A stretch of 64,000 nt of DNA, taken from NCBI GenBank assembly GCA_947044365.1, contig OX345636.1, positions 62,369,537-62,433,536 on the forward strand. Direction: 5' to 3'. How positions within the stretch are numbered: position 1 is the first letter of the stretch; every line of letters begins with the position of its first letter. Positions 24,405 to 34,894 of the stretch are shown piece by piece. The position numbers and the translations under genes were made by a program. This DNA is from Petrosia ficiformis (Eukaryota > Porifera > Demospongiae > Haplosclerida > Petrosiidae). The notes under the pieces were generated by a model that worked only from the letters and a program-made list of their open reading frames with translations, was not told where the DNA came from and did not search any database.

Positions 24405-24860
24405 GGATAACTAACTGGCAATCGAACCTGGTTCCCCCAGCTGCAAATGAGCCAAAAATAATAATAATAATAAAAGAAAAACATGTGGGAATGGAACTAG
24501 GTCCCTCCAGCTCCAATTGAAAATAAAATGATAAGCAAGCATGTATAGAACCAGGTTCTTTCAGTTCCAAATGAACAAAAGAATACTATCGAACTAGAGC
24601 CTTCCAGCTTCAAATGAACATAAAGAAAAAAAAAGATAATCAAGCTTCAGTCGAACCAGGGTCACACAGCTCAATGAACAAAAAGAAAAAAAAAAGATAA
24701 CCACGCGTGTATCGAACCAGAGTCCTGCAGTTCCAAATGAACAAAAAGAAAAAAAAAGGGATAACCAAGCTGTATCGAACCAGAGTCCTGCAGTTCTAAA
24801 AGAAAAAAAAAGGGATAACCAAGCGTGTATCGAACCAGAGTCCCACAGCTCCAAATTGAC
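24405..24860. repeat. Minisatellite with tRNA B-box-like core
   Basis: About eight units of about 50-65 bp run from 24405 to 24860. Each unit has a core like GTATCGAACCAGAGTCC, then CAGCTCCAAATGA, then an A-rich AAAGAAAAAAAAAG tract. On the minus strand the core reads GGTTCGATAC, close to the tRNA T-arm/B-box consensus GGTTCGANTCC. The long minus-strand frames here are products of the repeat and not genes. It may derive from a tRNA-like SINE. Confidence 0.7.
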
Positions 24861-25443
24861 ACAAAATAATTATGCATAATGAATAATTATACAAATATCT
24901 GGGGAGGACGTAAATGAATGTTAATACGGCAATTATTTATTATGACCTCTACTGTTAGAGACTATTATGAGGGACCTACCTTTATTTTAATTGAAAGCCA
25001 GGTCAATTGTTAGTGATAATTATTATAATTATAGTACTGAAAGCACTATGTATTTTTTTTAAATAATTATAAATAATAATAATAATAAAAGTAGAAAAGT
25101 AAAATTCACAGACTACAAGAAATGTAGTATCTTAATATTTCTAAATTATATATTTGATACTAAATAAGAAACAAGAGAGAGAGAGAGAGACAGAGAGTAC
25201 TACCAAAACTATAACATGAGGTAATCTGACATGTGCTACTGAGCATGCTCACAAAAACCAAAAGAAACCATACAATCTTAATTAAGAATACATAACTCAA
25301 CAATGCAATATACTCAGTGCTAATAGTAGTACTTCATACTCCTATTATAATTAATATTTTCAGTAGTTCATTTTTCAATTATAGTAATCATTGTAACACA
25401 CACACACACACGCACACACACACATACATACATACACACATAG
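24861..25443. other. Presumed last intron of the kinase gene, with microsatellites
   Basis: It contains a (GA)n run (about 25167-25190), a (CA)n run (about 25396-25425), and the acceptor CACACATAG at its end. No exon is recognised in it. Confidence 0.5.
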
Positions 25444-26349
25444 GAACTCAGCCAGCAAGTTCAAGAATGTAACCAGAATATACAGCAAGTTCAGGAAGAT
25501 AAAAATCGCTTACATGAAACAGCACAAAGAAAAGAAGACACCATTCGGGAACAACAGGTACAGATTCGTCACCTTCGATCACAGATTGATACTTCTCACT
25601 GGGCAGTGTCAAATGAAGAGGTGGAAATGACACAAGAGATTGTAGGGAAAGGAGCATGGGCAGAAGTGAAGGTTGCTATATTCAGAGGTACCAGGGTAGC
25701 AGGAAAGTGTCTACATGAAGTGATTATCAATGATCATTATCTATACCTTTTTTCAAGAGAGATGGAGATTGCTTCTCGTATCCGTCATCCTAATCTACTT
25801 CAATTTATTGGAGCCACTAGAGTTGGTAATCCTATTATACTAACAGAACTGATGCCTACCAGTCTCCGTAAAGAACTGGAATCACTAACACACCCTCACA
25901 TCCTTGTCATTGGTCATGATGTTGCCTTAGCACTCAATTATCTTCATCTCTGGAAACCCCAACCGATTCTTCATCGTGATGTCAGCAGTGCCAATGTCCT
26001 CTTGGAACCATCAGTTAATAGACAATGGAAGGGTAAACTATCTGATTATGGATCTGTTAATTTCCTTCGTCAAGTGAGTACTGCAGCTCCTGGTAGTCCT
26101 GTGTATTCTGCTCCTGAAGCCCTCTCTCCTAACCTCCATTCTCCTGCAATGGATGTATATAGCTTTGGTATTTTACTACTAGAAATGTCTACTCATCGTC
26201 TACCATCTACTGTTCCTTTTGAAAGAGAGGAACAAATTTGTGAAATCCAGTATCCATCTATCAAGACATTAGTAGAGTATTGTACAAGTCGTGATCCACA
26301 GCTTCGTCCTAAAATGGATAATGCACTAAAAGACATAAACCCTTTATAA
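25444..26349 (+). CDS. TKL-type protein kinase, C-terminal exon with coiled coil
   Basis: This exon follows an AG acceptor at 25442-25443, is open at phase 0, and runs 301 codons to a TAA. Residues 1-53 are Gln/Glu-rich and form a coiled coil. The kinase domain follows: glycine loop GKGAWAEV (68-75), ATP-binding Lys in AGKCLHE (K88), the Glu of helix C in REMEIASRIRHPNL, catalytic HRDVSSANVLL (D179, N184), metal-binding DYG in place of DFG (D201), and SAPE (223-225). The last motif is DPQLRP. All catalytic residues are present. It resembles the tyrosine-kinase-like group, and in particular a set I associate with large families in the sponge Amphimedon. It probably phosphorylates Ser/Thr in a cytosolic signalling complex. 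Upstream exons, including the true start, are not found. Confidence 0.85.
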   Translation, partial: ELSQQVQECNQNIQQVQEDKNRLHETAQRKEDTIREQQVQIRHLRSQIDTSHWAVSNEEVEMTQEIVGKGAWAEVKVAIFRGTRVAGKCLHEVIINDHYLYLFSREMEIASRIRHPNLLQFIGATRVGNPIILTELMPTSLRKELESLTHPHILVIGHDVALALNYLHLWKPQPILHRDVSSANVLLEPSVNRQWKGKLSDYGSVNFLRQVSTAAPGSPVYSAPEALSPNLHSPAMDVYSFGILLLEMSTHRLPSTVPFEREEQICEIQYPSIKTLVEYCTSRDPQLRPKMDNALKDINPL

Positions 26350-26739
26350 TGCATGTATATAAGTGTGTTGTTGTGTTAACCTAAGTATTTTGTATGGTTT
26401 GGTTGTTACTAGTATGTACTTATGTTTTTCAAAATTTTATTTTAATGAGCAAATGCGGACTTACAAAAAAGATAGATTTCAAAGTATTTAATTTGTACAG
26501 CAGTGAAAGACAAGTCATTCGTAATAACTACATAACTGGAAACATTGGCAGAGAAGTAAATTTGGTGATTTGTACTGCAAATTGCATATATTATTATGTT
26601 CTGATTGCTATGAAGGAAAGTTTATTCATCTTCCAAATTGCCTATTTTCTCAGGTACAGACTCATCTTTATGAAGTATGATCACATTTCTGCTCATTTTG
26701 CAGATACCAAGTAGACCTGTGATGTTATAAACAGAATGT
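26350..26739. other. 3' flank of the kinase gene
   Basis: No further gene is supported. The frame at 26394-26714 is AT-rich and domain-free. The segment ends at the 6-bp duplication GAATGT of the next element. Confidence 0.4.
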
Positions 26740-26834
26740 TATGGCGGGCGATTAGTGCCAAAATTAACATCATTTAATTTTAAGTCCTTATTTTTTCTTA
26801 TTTTTTCAGCAGGTGATTTTCACCTGTTAAATAT

Positions 26835-27857
26835 GTGACCGAATTTGCGAAAATCAGGCTTATGGGATAAAATTTCAAATTTGATTTTTTGTAATACCTG
26901 AATACAGTATTCAATTAGCTCCAGAATGATATATGATACATCCCAATCATGCAATAGACAAAGCTACAGTGAGAGATTAAACCGTTGTAGTCACAAATCC
27001 TTCATTTTGAGAAAAACGCAATTAAATCAATTATTAATCATTAAGCTGGTACTAGGGAGTGGGCGGATGCGACTCCAATCAGTTTCAAAATAGAATATTA
27101 TATAATATGACTTTAACCTGGTGTAATGGCAACCTTCATATCTTCTAATCACCTTTATAGGGTCCTGGAAGTGATAAAACATATATAAAATGTCCATTTT
27201 TGTAATCGCAATAAGTACAAAACGGAGAAAGCCCCGCCCACAATCATGGCATGCACCAAGTACAATGCATTTAGAGAAAACAAATAGAGCCGTTTTCTGG
27301 AAATTCATTTTACTTTTATAGTTACAAGAGGCTGAAGAAAGCTGAATTCTGTAGCTTTTCACTGAAACCATAAAATCTACCTTTCTAGGCACTATCAAAC
27401 TCCAATCTTTCTCAGAGAGCAACTACACAGTTACCCGCCATTGTTTCCCACCACCCGTGGGGCGTGTTTAGGTTTGTTTCTGAAAATAAACTATCAGTGA
27501 AAACATTTAGGCCCAATAATTATACCCCCGGGTGGGCGTGGCTTCCAAAAAATACAGAATGGAACCAGATTGTATGCAGCAAGAAGCTTGCAAGACTAGA
27601 AACTGATTGGAGTAGCATCCGCCCACGGAAAAGACTACAACCTTAAACATAATGAATATAAACTTTTTTATGAGTGGCTAGCAAAGCACAGGGATGTCCC
27701 CAAACTTCTCTGAGGGTATGAGTAATAGGTAAGGTGTTAATGAAGCTTTTTATGTAGTAAAACAGTGATCACCCAAGTAAGCCATAACTGTCTATTTTCA
27801 CTCATATCTCAAAATTAATAATTATCCCATAAGCCTGATTTTCGCTAATTCGGTCAC
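26835..27857. mobile_element. Nested non-autonomous TIR element with ATAT duplication
   Basis: Ends GTGACCGAATTTGCGAAAAT and ATTTTCGCTAATTCGGTCAC are inverted repeats that extend to about 36 bp. The 4-bp sequence ATAT flanks it (26831-26834 and 27858-27861). Removing it restores the outer element's arm, which reads AAATATATTAG in the opposite arm. It has no transposase and itself contains an M1 MITE. Confidence 0.85.
27050..27626 (-). mobile_element. MITE family M1, copy 2 (inverted, truncated)
   Basis: This matches 12171-13050 in reverse orientation. The left end is TACTAGGGAGTGGGCGGATG. The right end stops at CATCCGCCCAC and lacks the last TCCCTAG, so a TA duplication cannot be seen on that side. 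It has one unit of the minisatellite instead of about six. Frames here (27027-27422 and 27464-27646) are non-coding by comparison with copy 1. Confidence 0.8.
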
Positions 27858-28156
27858 ATATATTAGTTTAAATAATTATGCAGATGAATTTCACCTGTCA
27901 AAATAATTGATGTTTATGCAAGTGAATTTCAACTGTCAAATATATTAGTTTAAAGTGGTTATGCAGCTGAATCTCACCTCAAATTATTAATTCACTGATA
28001 TTGCAATTATGCAGGTGAATTTCACTGCAAAGTTATATGGAAAATTAAAGTGGGAGTAGTGTAGTCCATACAATATGACAGAGTGGTGTACGAGAAGTTT
28101 AGAGTGATTAGTAGGGGAATTAGCTTTACTGAACGAAGAAAAGCCAACTAGAGTTT

Positions 28157-28573
28157 TTGTTACAAAGCAAGTTCACAGTACCCCAGATAGCATCACTTCT
28201 CAATGTATCTGTAAGAACTGTTCGACGAAGAATTGGTCTTTCTGTACGAACATTGTACTCAAATATCTCAGATCAAGATATTGATGTGATTGTGAGACAC
28301 ATTCAGCATCAGTTGGGTTTGTGTGGTAACAGACAGATGCAAGGACATTTGTGGGCACAGGGTATCAGGGTACAGCAACACCGTGTTCGGGAAAGTCAGA
28401 GACGAGTAGATCCTGAAGGCTCAGCAATGCGTAGGCTAACATCAATAAATCGTCATAGATACATGGTCAATGGACCATTGGCTCTATGGCACATCGATGG
28501 GAACCACAAACTCATAAGGTTCATAATTACAAAGTTTAAAAAGCTTTTGGTACATGATAGAGATGAAATTTAA
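28157..28573 (+). pseudogene. Truncated transposase, HTH plus integrase-like start
   Basis: The open frame has 138 codons. Residues 1-30 contain a helix-turn-helix (VPQIASLLNVSVRTVRRRIG). A middle region follows with RQMQGHLWAQGIRVQQHRVR. Then comes ALWHIDGNHKLIRF, where the Asp is the expected first acidic residue of an rve-type (RNase H fold) catalytic triad. The frame then leaves the family and ends, so the second and third acidic residues are missing. Full proteins of this kind, found in fish, corals and sponges, are longer. The sequence around 28333-28370 reappears inverted at 28618-28655, so the rest was replaced by an inverted copy of its own start. Confidence 0.7.
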
Positions 28574-28984
28574 TTTTTTCTGTTATAATGAAAGGTGTGG
28601 TTCCTGTATTCTTGGCAATGACCATGTGCCCACAAATGTCCTTGCATCTGTCTGTCACTCTAAACTTCTCGTACACCACTCTGTCATATTGTATGGACTA
28701 CACTACTCCTACTTTAATTTTCCATATAACTTTGCAGTGAAATTCACCTGCATAATTGCAATATCAGTGAATTAATAATTTGAGGTGAGATTCAGCTGCA
28801 TAACCACTTTAAACTAATATATTTGACAGGTGAAATTCACCTGCATAAACATCAACATTTTGACAGGTGAAATTCATCTGCATAAAAACTAATATATTTG
28901 ACAGGTGAAAATCACCTGCTGAAAAAATAAGGACATAAAATTAAATGATGTTAATTTTGGCACTAATCACCCGCCATAGAATGT

Positions 28985-29826
28985 ATGGTCATTATACTGA
29001 TACATTATTTTTATTATTATTATTATTATTTTTTTTTTTATGTTGTTAGCATAAATACTCAAAGGCTCTATATAATTGGTGCTGGAGTGATCTTATAATC
29101 TCTTTGAAAAGCAACATTTGACCTACATACAGAATGGAAACATTTTTTTGAACAGGTAATTTATTTGGAGTCATTTTAATATAATTTTTGTATGGAGTCC
29201 CTAAGTGGACAATTCAAAATGATTTTTATTAATACAATAAAAATCACAATTAAAAAGCATCTATTCATAAAATCATCTTGAATTTTGTCCACTTTAGCGC
29301 TCCATATTTCTGTGTCCACTAAATATAGCGATTCTTAAATGCTCATATTTAGCATGCATTAATTTTAGCCACTTTGTAAGCAGTACTTAAATTGGCTATA
29401 TAATGAAAAAGATTACAAAATATATTTTTTAGTGTGTCAGAATTATATCACACCCACATCAATATCAACCTCTTGTGTCTAGTGGTTTTTAAATGAAGCC
29501 ATAAAAAACAGCTGTATTGATAATTGTTTTCCAATAAAGAGATTAATATAATACATTTATAACATGCTTGTATAATAAATATAATAATTATTATTATGTA
29601 TACTTATTATAAAATGATTACTAATTTACTATACTGTAACAATCACACTATTGTACAAATATAATGACATCACTAATGTTGAAGATGTTTTAGAAGATGC
29701 AAAAATGGCAAACAAGAGTTTGGAAGATGAGAAACCGGACTGATGAGTATGATATGAACCTACATACGATGGAGGATAGTGGTGAAGATAGTGTATTATA
29801 TTATTATCATTATGACATTATTATGT

Positions 29827-29858
<32 letters not shown>

Positions 29859-30424
29859 AATGTGCTTACCTTCATTTGCCCTTGATGTGTAACTAACAAT
29901 TAAAACCTCTGAAAGAGCAAACACTCAACAAAGTATCAAACAAACTCTACTATGTAATTGCAAGGTCAGTCCTCAACAGTGAAATCAATGGTCAACTGTT
30001 TTGTTAAAAAATACTACTACCAGTATGTTAGAGAACCATTCAGATGTTTACTGACAAAGTGGATGTCGTCTGCAGTTGTCTCATTCGCTGTTATCACTGT
30101 TTCTCCACAATCATCGAAAAGGTCAAAAACGGTCAGGAATTTCTGCAAACATATTACTACTGCAACGATCCAGAAACTTCTCTGCGTTACTGGATGATGT
30201 AGAAATGTTCTTTACTTGTGCCTTTGCCTTTCTTTGTTAGGGAATAGCCAAGAATAACTCAGAAACAAAAGAGCATCAAAAACATCTGACCTTTCTAATT
30301 AAAAATGTGTGGGCTATAGAACTCTATTCGAGGTTTCTACGGAATTAGTATGGCCATAGAACGCTTAATATTTGATATTTTCAAGGACTATAACTATAAT
30401 AATGTATAAGATTTTAGATTCTAA
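28985..30424. other. Gene-poor stretch with simple repeats
   Basis: It contains a (TTA)n/poly-T run (about 29008-29040) and a (CA)n(TA)n run (about 29826-29858). A plus-strand frame reading DVLEDAKMANKSLEDEKPD, ending in TGA near 29740, is charged and may be the end of an exon. It lacks a clear acceptor. Confidence 0.35.
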
Positions 30425-30860
30425 CTTACTTTGCTGGGAAGAAGAGTTGTTAGCAAAGCCATTGATGTAAAATTTAAGATTCGCTATCAGTAGGAAAAGA
30501 GCGAGGCGAGTGCTAGTAGTTACGCGGGCAACGCCCACCTCTTTGCTAACTTCCGCGTTTAAAAAGCAGTGACCTTTAATTAATTCGACAAAAGACATTC
30601 TAACAAAGCCGTGGATATCAAAACATGGTTCGCTAGCTGCAGGAAAGCAGAAAGGCGACTGTTTGAATGTGTGGTAGTGATGCGGATAACGCCCATCTCT
30701 ATGCTAACCTGTATATATATATTATATAACTTCTATATTTAAAAAAGGAGTGACTTTTAACTTTTAGTTTAAACAGAAGACATTCTAAGAAAGCAATAGA
30801 TATCAAAAACATGCTTCGTTGCTGCAGGAAAGCATCAAGGCGAGTGCTTGTATATATGTG
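30425..30860. repeat. Three degenerate tandem units of about 150-190 bp
   Basis: Landmarks recur three times in order: GACATTCTAA(C/G)AAAGC, ATATCAAAACATG-like, GCTGCAGGAAAGCA, and GGCGA(G/C)TG. Two of the units also keep AACGCCCA(C/T)CTCT. The minus-strand frame at 30365-30598 spans one unit only. No domain is seen. A minus-strand frame starting at 31058 (MEVLKRPFG) has no further support. Confidence 0.55.
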
Positions 30861-31139
30861 TAGTTGTCAGACGCCGTCTTTCTGAATTCCATCGCTTGTA
30901 ATTTTGGATTGGCTATCTGTGTAGCTTTGGTTTTTGCACTGTTTTAAAGCAAATTTAGTAGACTGTCGTGTGATAAACTTTCGTTGAAAAATATCAAAAT
31001 GTGTCAACAGCAAAAGCATTTTATGCAGGTTACCGAAAGGACGTTTTAAAACTTCCATATTCTAACGTAATGACGTTCTATAGTGGTGTAACCCTGGGTA
31101 TGCTTGTTAAATTTTACTAACATACCATGTTACTAAATA

Positions 31140-31445
31140 GTATTGCCACCATTCACATGAAGGAGGAAGGGTCTGTATAATTATAGCACTCATTCTACTG
31201 TAGAAAGGAGTCTAACAGTCTAAATGCTGCTTACAAGTTATGCTGGCTGGTGTGTTATTTATAGTAGCAGATTTCAAACTTGTTCTCTGTAGTTGTCGCT
31301 ATCAGCTTGATAGCAAGTGTTAACTAAGTTGTTCGTATATTGTGTTTCTGATTCACTAGTTCTAGATTATTCAACCGGGTAATTAGATAACTTTTGATGT
31401 GTTTACATAGGTATGTAATTACATCATAGTATATTTAATTAACAT
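31140..31445. repeat. Dispersed repeat D1, copy 2
   Basis: TTCACATGAAGGAGGAAGGG near 31152 and the right-hand block AACTTTTGATGTGTTTACAT to ACATCATAGTATATTTAA match copy 1 (22490-22935). The inverted partner arm present in copy 1 is not clear here. Confidence 0.55.
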
Positions 31446-32254
31446 AGCAAAGAACTGGACAACAATAAATAAAGACCAGGACAATATACAGTAAACAACC
31501 TGAAATGTTAATAACCTATGACATGTGTAAATTAGAATAAATAAAACAGTGTCCATAACCTATCCTAGATGTAGATTACCACAGATATCAAAACAGAAAA
31601 AGCACATGAACAAAATTAGGGTTGCACCTTAACAACTAACCACTTCAGTATTACAAGCCTACATGAGTATATCTGGATCTGGAAAAAGATCTAGATAGAG
31701 ATGTAGACTGAGGTGTATGGAATGACTTGAGGTGTACTCCATTCACCATCATGCATGGAAAAGACAGGATACAAGTTTGGTATATCCTTTCCCAATGTAA
31801 CACAATTATAATTATGATCCTAGTCAATTTGGATCCCTCTTCCCACCTCTCCTCTGCTTCCTTGCACAATGTTTTTTAAGGACTTTTGCTCTAACACTGT
31901 AATAGACTGCTTTTGAATGCTTCATTTCTATAATTATACATCTCCTTTCATTTTTATTGAAAATGTATTCCTTTGTAATTAGTTTTAATAGTGTAGTTAA
32001 TTAATGAAGCAACAACCGCATTCACCCACTCAACATTACACAAATCAGTTGATAGTTTTACACTAAACCCTTCCTAGAGGTGTTATATAACATTATTATA
32101 CTAATGTCTTTGATTCATTACCAGGGACAAAGAATGCTTCAATCCAGAAAATAATAATCCACATTGTACTTTTAATTACTTATGGGTAACTGATTCCTCT
32201 CCTGGATGTCTCAAGTTGTCCTTCATTGCAGTAGAAATCTTTCAATGTACATCT
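31446..32254. other. Non-coding stretch
   Basis: No gene is supported. The frame at 31651-31869 (minus) lacks motifs. Confidence 0.35.
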
Positions 32255-33960
32255 CTATTTGGTACCTGTGGATAACAAAATTCAATCACAAAATTATGTA
32301 TAGATTAAGTAGTGATAATACACTACCTTGATCACTTAGTATTTCAATGTTTTCTTTGTCACCTGGAAAGTGAGATACAAATCAGACAACCACCATAGTA
32401 GTACGAAGAACTCTTACTTGGACTGACTGCCCAATCAGGAGCATTAAGAGGAGGATGAGATTTAGATGGAACACCAATTTGCCGTGCAACCATCCCTAGT
32501 GGCTGAGGTTTTCTTTTGGACAGACGAGCATCCAAAACTTCCTAGAACTGGTTCAGTCTATTAAAGCAAATTACAATAAAATTATATTACAACCCATGCA
32601 TTGGCATGCAAACTCACTTTCAGAATGCCATACAATTTTATGTTCTATAATCCCATTGGGATTATCAGGATCATCTGATTTTTCAGTGACATAGTTCAGA
32701 TTTAAATACTGCCAGTACTTGTCTCTCCTTTCGAAACTACGGAGGATCTCCTCTGAAATTTCTATAATATAAGTAGTGTTTTTTCATTAACACATTGACA
32801 ACTATTCATATACATGTATTTACAGTATTACATAGTTTCTTAAAATTCTAGTTCAGCATGGTAAAAAAGTCAGTTTACTAAAAGGGTTTAAAATTAAAAT
32901 GAATACATGTCAATTAAATTGTGTCCCATTTAGATAACTAATTATAAACCCATAATAAAACGATACCAAATGAAATACTGCTACAATTAGGGACAGAAAC
33001 AGATCATACCCGTTCACGGTGCGATCTGTACTTTCGTCGTTTGGATTGATCTTCAACATAATTTTCTTTTCCAGATTGATGTTCAAGGTATGCCCTTCGA
33101 AGATTTTCATAACATCGTCTTACTGCAACTGAAATAGATACAAGCTATAGTAGATTTATACATGTATTATATGATATACAAAACATACTTCTGATGTCTT
33201 TTTCAGATGTTGTATATACAGTTAATTATTGTTTGTTGCAGAAGTTTGTTATGGTCTGAAGAGAACCTGTAAAACAGACAAAACAATTATAAAACATAAT
33301 TATAGACTTGTTTTCTTTTAATTTATGTCACTGTGGTTGACAGTAGCTGACCACAGGGTGTTATATCTCATTTATAAATTGTGTGGTTTACTTTCATGTT
33401 CCGCCATTTCAGATATATTATAATTATAGATATAATTATATCTACTCATGGTTCAGATCTAATAAACTGCTTCTCCAGCTCTTTCTGTACAGCATATACT
33501 TTGTTCTACAATGAGGAAAAATTAAACAACCATGCATGCATGTTTACATAATTATAGTTTTACTTACTGAAAGAGTACGAGTTACCACCCTTTTTCTCTT
33601 GTCATCACTGCTTGAGCTTTGAGCATCTATATTAGGAGGATTATCAACCTTTGATTGTAGACATATAAGCTTTTCTTCCATTTGGTTCTGTCATTGTTGC
33701 AATTCTTTTTGACCATCAAGGACCTCCTGAAGCATCACTTGTTGATGTTGTAGCACTGTAATTAAATTGTTTTCAGGGGAAATCAATGAATTCTGTATGG
33801 TTATCTGTGGTGGTATTGGCAGGACACTGTTTGTTTGAGTGTCACCATTAAATCCATTCTCACTGTCATCACTGTTAAAGTTAAAATCTTTAAAATTCTG
33901 ATCACTGCTAGTGTGTCTGCTTGGTGTTACTGTGACATCCTGTAAACCTATTTTGAAAGG
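32255..33960 (-). pseudogene. Multi-exon gene, probably transposon-derived, with an in-frame stop
   Basis: Minus-strand exons with good splice sites can be read. From 33960 to about 33570: a Ser/Asp-rich then Gln-rich coiled-coil segment (LQHQQVMLQEVLDGQKELQQ) interrupted by a TGA. At about 33473-33510: NKVYAVQKELEKQF. At about 33010-33126: AVRRCYENLRRAYLEHQSGK then a Lys/Arg-rich run. At 32618-32761: ILRSFERRDKYWQYLNLNYV. At 32418-32537: ILDARLSKRKPQPLGMVARQ and NAPDWAV. Then 32327-32362 and the terminal 32255-32265. Some exon phases agree (for example 32618 to 32537) and others do not. Proteins with the LDxRL...NAPxWAV ending occur in many copies in animal genomes. I do not know their function. 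The stop suggests decay. Confidence 0.5.
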
Positions 33961-33992
33961 CTGAATGGCATTTTAGGATCATATCACACAAA

Positions 33993-34241
33993 TTGTATTA
34001 TATATCTGCGCAACTAATGCGACAATTTACATCATTTTTATACCATGGTAGTCATAATTGGCCAGCAGAGTACAGGGATGAACTTTCTTCTTTGATTTTT
34101 TACCATGACTATCAGAAAATATCTCTGCAGACAACCACACTTAAGCAAGTACTAGAGCAATACCAGTCCCATAAAATTAACCCTCTTCCACCAGTTCACG
34201 AAGCTGCATGGGAACTTAGCCTGGATTACATTACCTTGTGA
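33993..34241 (+). CDS. Hypothetical coding segment, unknown family
   Basis: A plus-strand frame reads LMRQFTSFLYHGSHNWPAEY, then RDELSSLIFYHDYQKISLQT, and ends with INPLPPVHEAAWELSLDYIT before a TGA. Composition and codon use look like a real protein end, not chance AT-rich sequence. I do not recognise the family. It lies just outside the left end of the CACTA element and antisense to the decayed gene next to it, so it may be a relic of another element. Confidence 0.4.
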   Translation: MYYISAQLMRQFTSFLYHGSHNWPAEYRDELSSLIFYHDYQKISLQTTTLKQVLEQYQSHKINPLPPVHEAAWELSLDYITL

Positions 34242-34433
34242 AAGCACTTTTTGGACATGATAACTATACTCTATTAACACTCTATAATAAAGCTTCTTCT
34301 TTGTCAATAGGAGGATATATTCTAGGCTCTACTTCTATATAGTAGATTTGTCACGAAGTCACATGTAATGGCCATCCACCCAAAATATCCTAATGAGCTT
34401 CAATTAGCTAAAATTGAGTATTTCGCTAAGTTG

Positions 34434-34640
34434 CACTACTGGATGTTTTAGTCTGATAATTGTTTAAAACACTATCTGAAATGTGTATGATTAAGTGACT
34501 GAATTTTACATGAATCCCATCTGAAAAGTATAACAAATCCATGCGAAAGTGATGACCCAATTTTGTCCAAAAATCACCTTATTTTGTCTGAAAGTACTCT
34601 GAACACAATTCAGATTGTTTTAGTTTGGATCTCATTTTAA
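34434..34640. repeat. Left subterminal repeats of the CACTA element
   Basis: TCTGAAA-type motifs occur at about 34481, 34520 and 34588, plus CTCTGAA and a TTCAGA in inverse orientation near 34600. Such clusters are transposase-binding sites in plant CACTA elements; the same role here is inferred. Confidence 0.6.
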
Positions 34641-34823
34641 TCCAGCGTGATAATGTTAACTTGCATTTAATTGCTGAATATGTTTTAACTGAACAATTGT
34701 TATAAAAAAACTCAATTACAGCATAAGTAATAAAAGAAACTAAAATTAGATTACAGTGGCATTGTAAGATATAATAGAAAATAATAATAATTAATACTAA
34801 CCATAACTGTTCACAATAACACA

Positions 34824-34859
<36 letters not shown>

Positions 34860-34894
34860 CAAAGTAATAACACAACACAAGTTAAAGTTTAGTT

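Larger units (their letters stand above)
26740..28978 (+). mobile_element. DNA transposon with IS3/integrase-like gene and long inverted arms
   Basis: The ends are TATGGCGGGCGATTAGTGCC and GGCACTAATCACCCGCCATA, inside an exact 6-bp duplication GAATGT (26734-26739 and 28979-28984). The inverted arms are long: sequence next to each end, including several copies of CAGGTGAAATTCACCTG-like palindromes, pairs over a few hundred bp once the inner insertion is removed. The arm from about 28000 to 28110 is the inverse of 28650-28760. Cargo is the transposase fragment at 28157-28573. A 1.02-kb element is inserted in the left arm. The 6-bp duplication and the integrase type suggest the IS3EU-like group, but that assignment is an inference. 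Confidence 0.8.

Noticed and set aside
24405..24860. CRISPR array
   Set aside because: Units are contiguous and degenerate with no unique spacers, and the genome is eukaryotic.
24257..24877. Several overlapping minus-strand frames rich in Phe and Leu
   Set aside because: They are translations of the minisatellite and its A-rich tracts; frames shift from unit to unit.
27027..27646. Two frames inside MITE copy 2
   Set aside because: Not conserved as frames in copy 1; the sequence is non-coding.
30867..31058. Minus-strand frame starting MEVLKRPFG
   Set aside because: No acceptor, domain or neighbour supports it; the donor-like GTAAC is weak.
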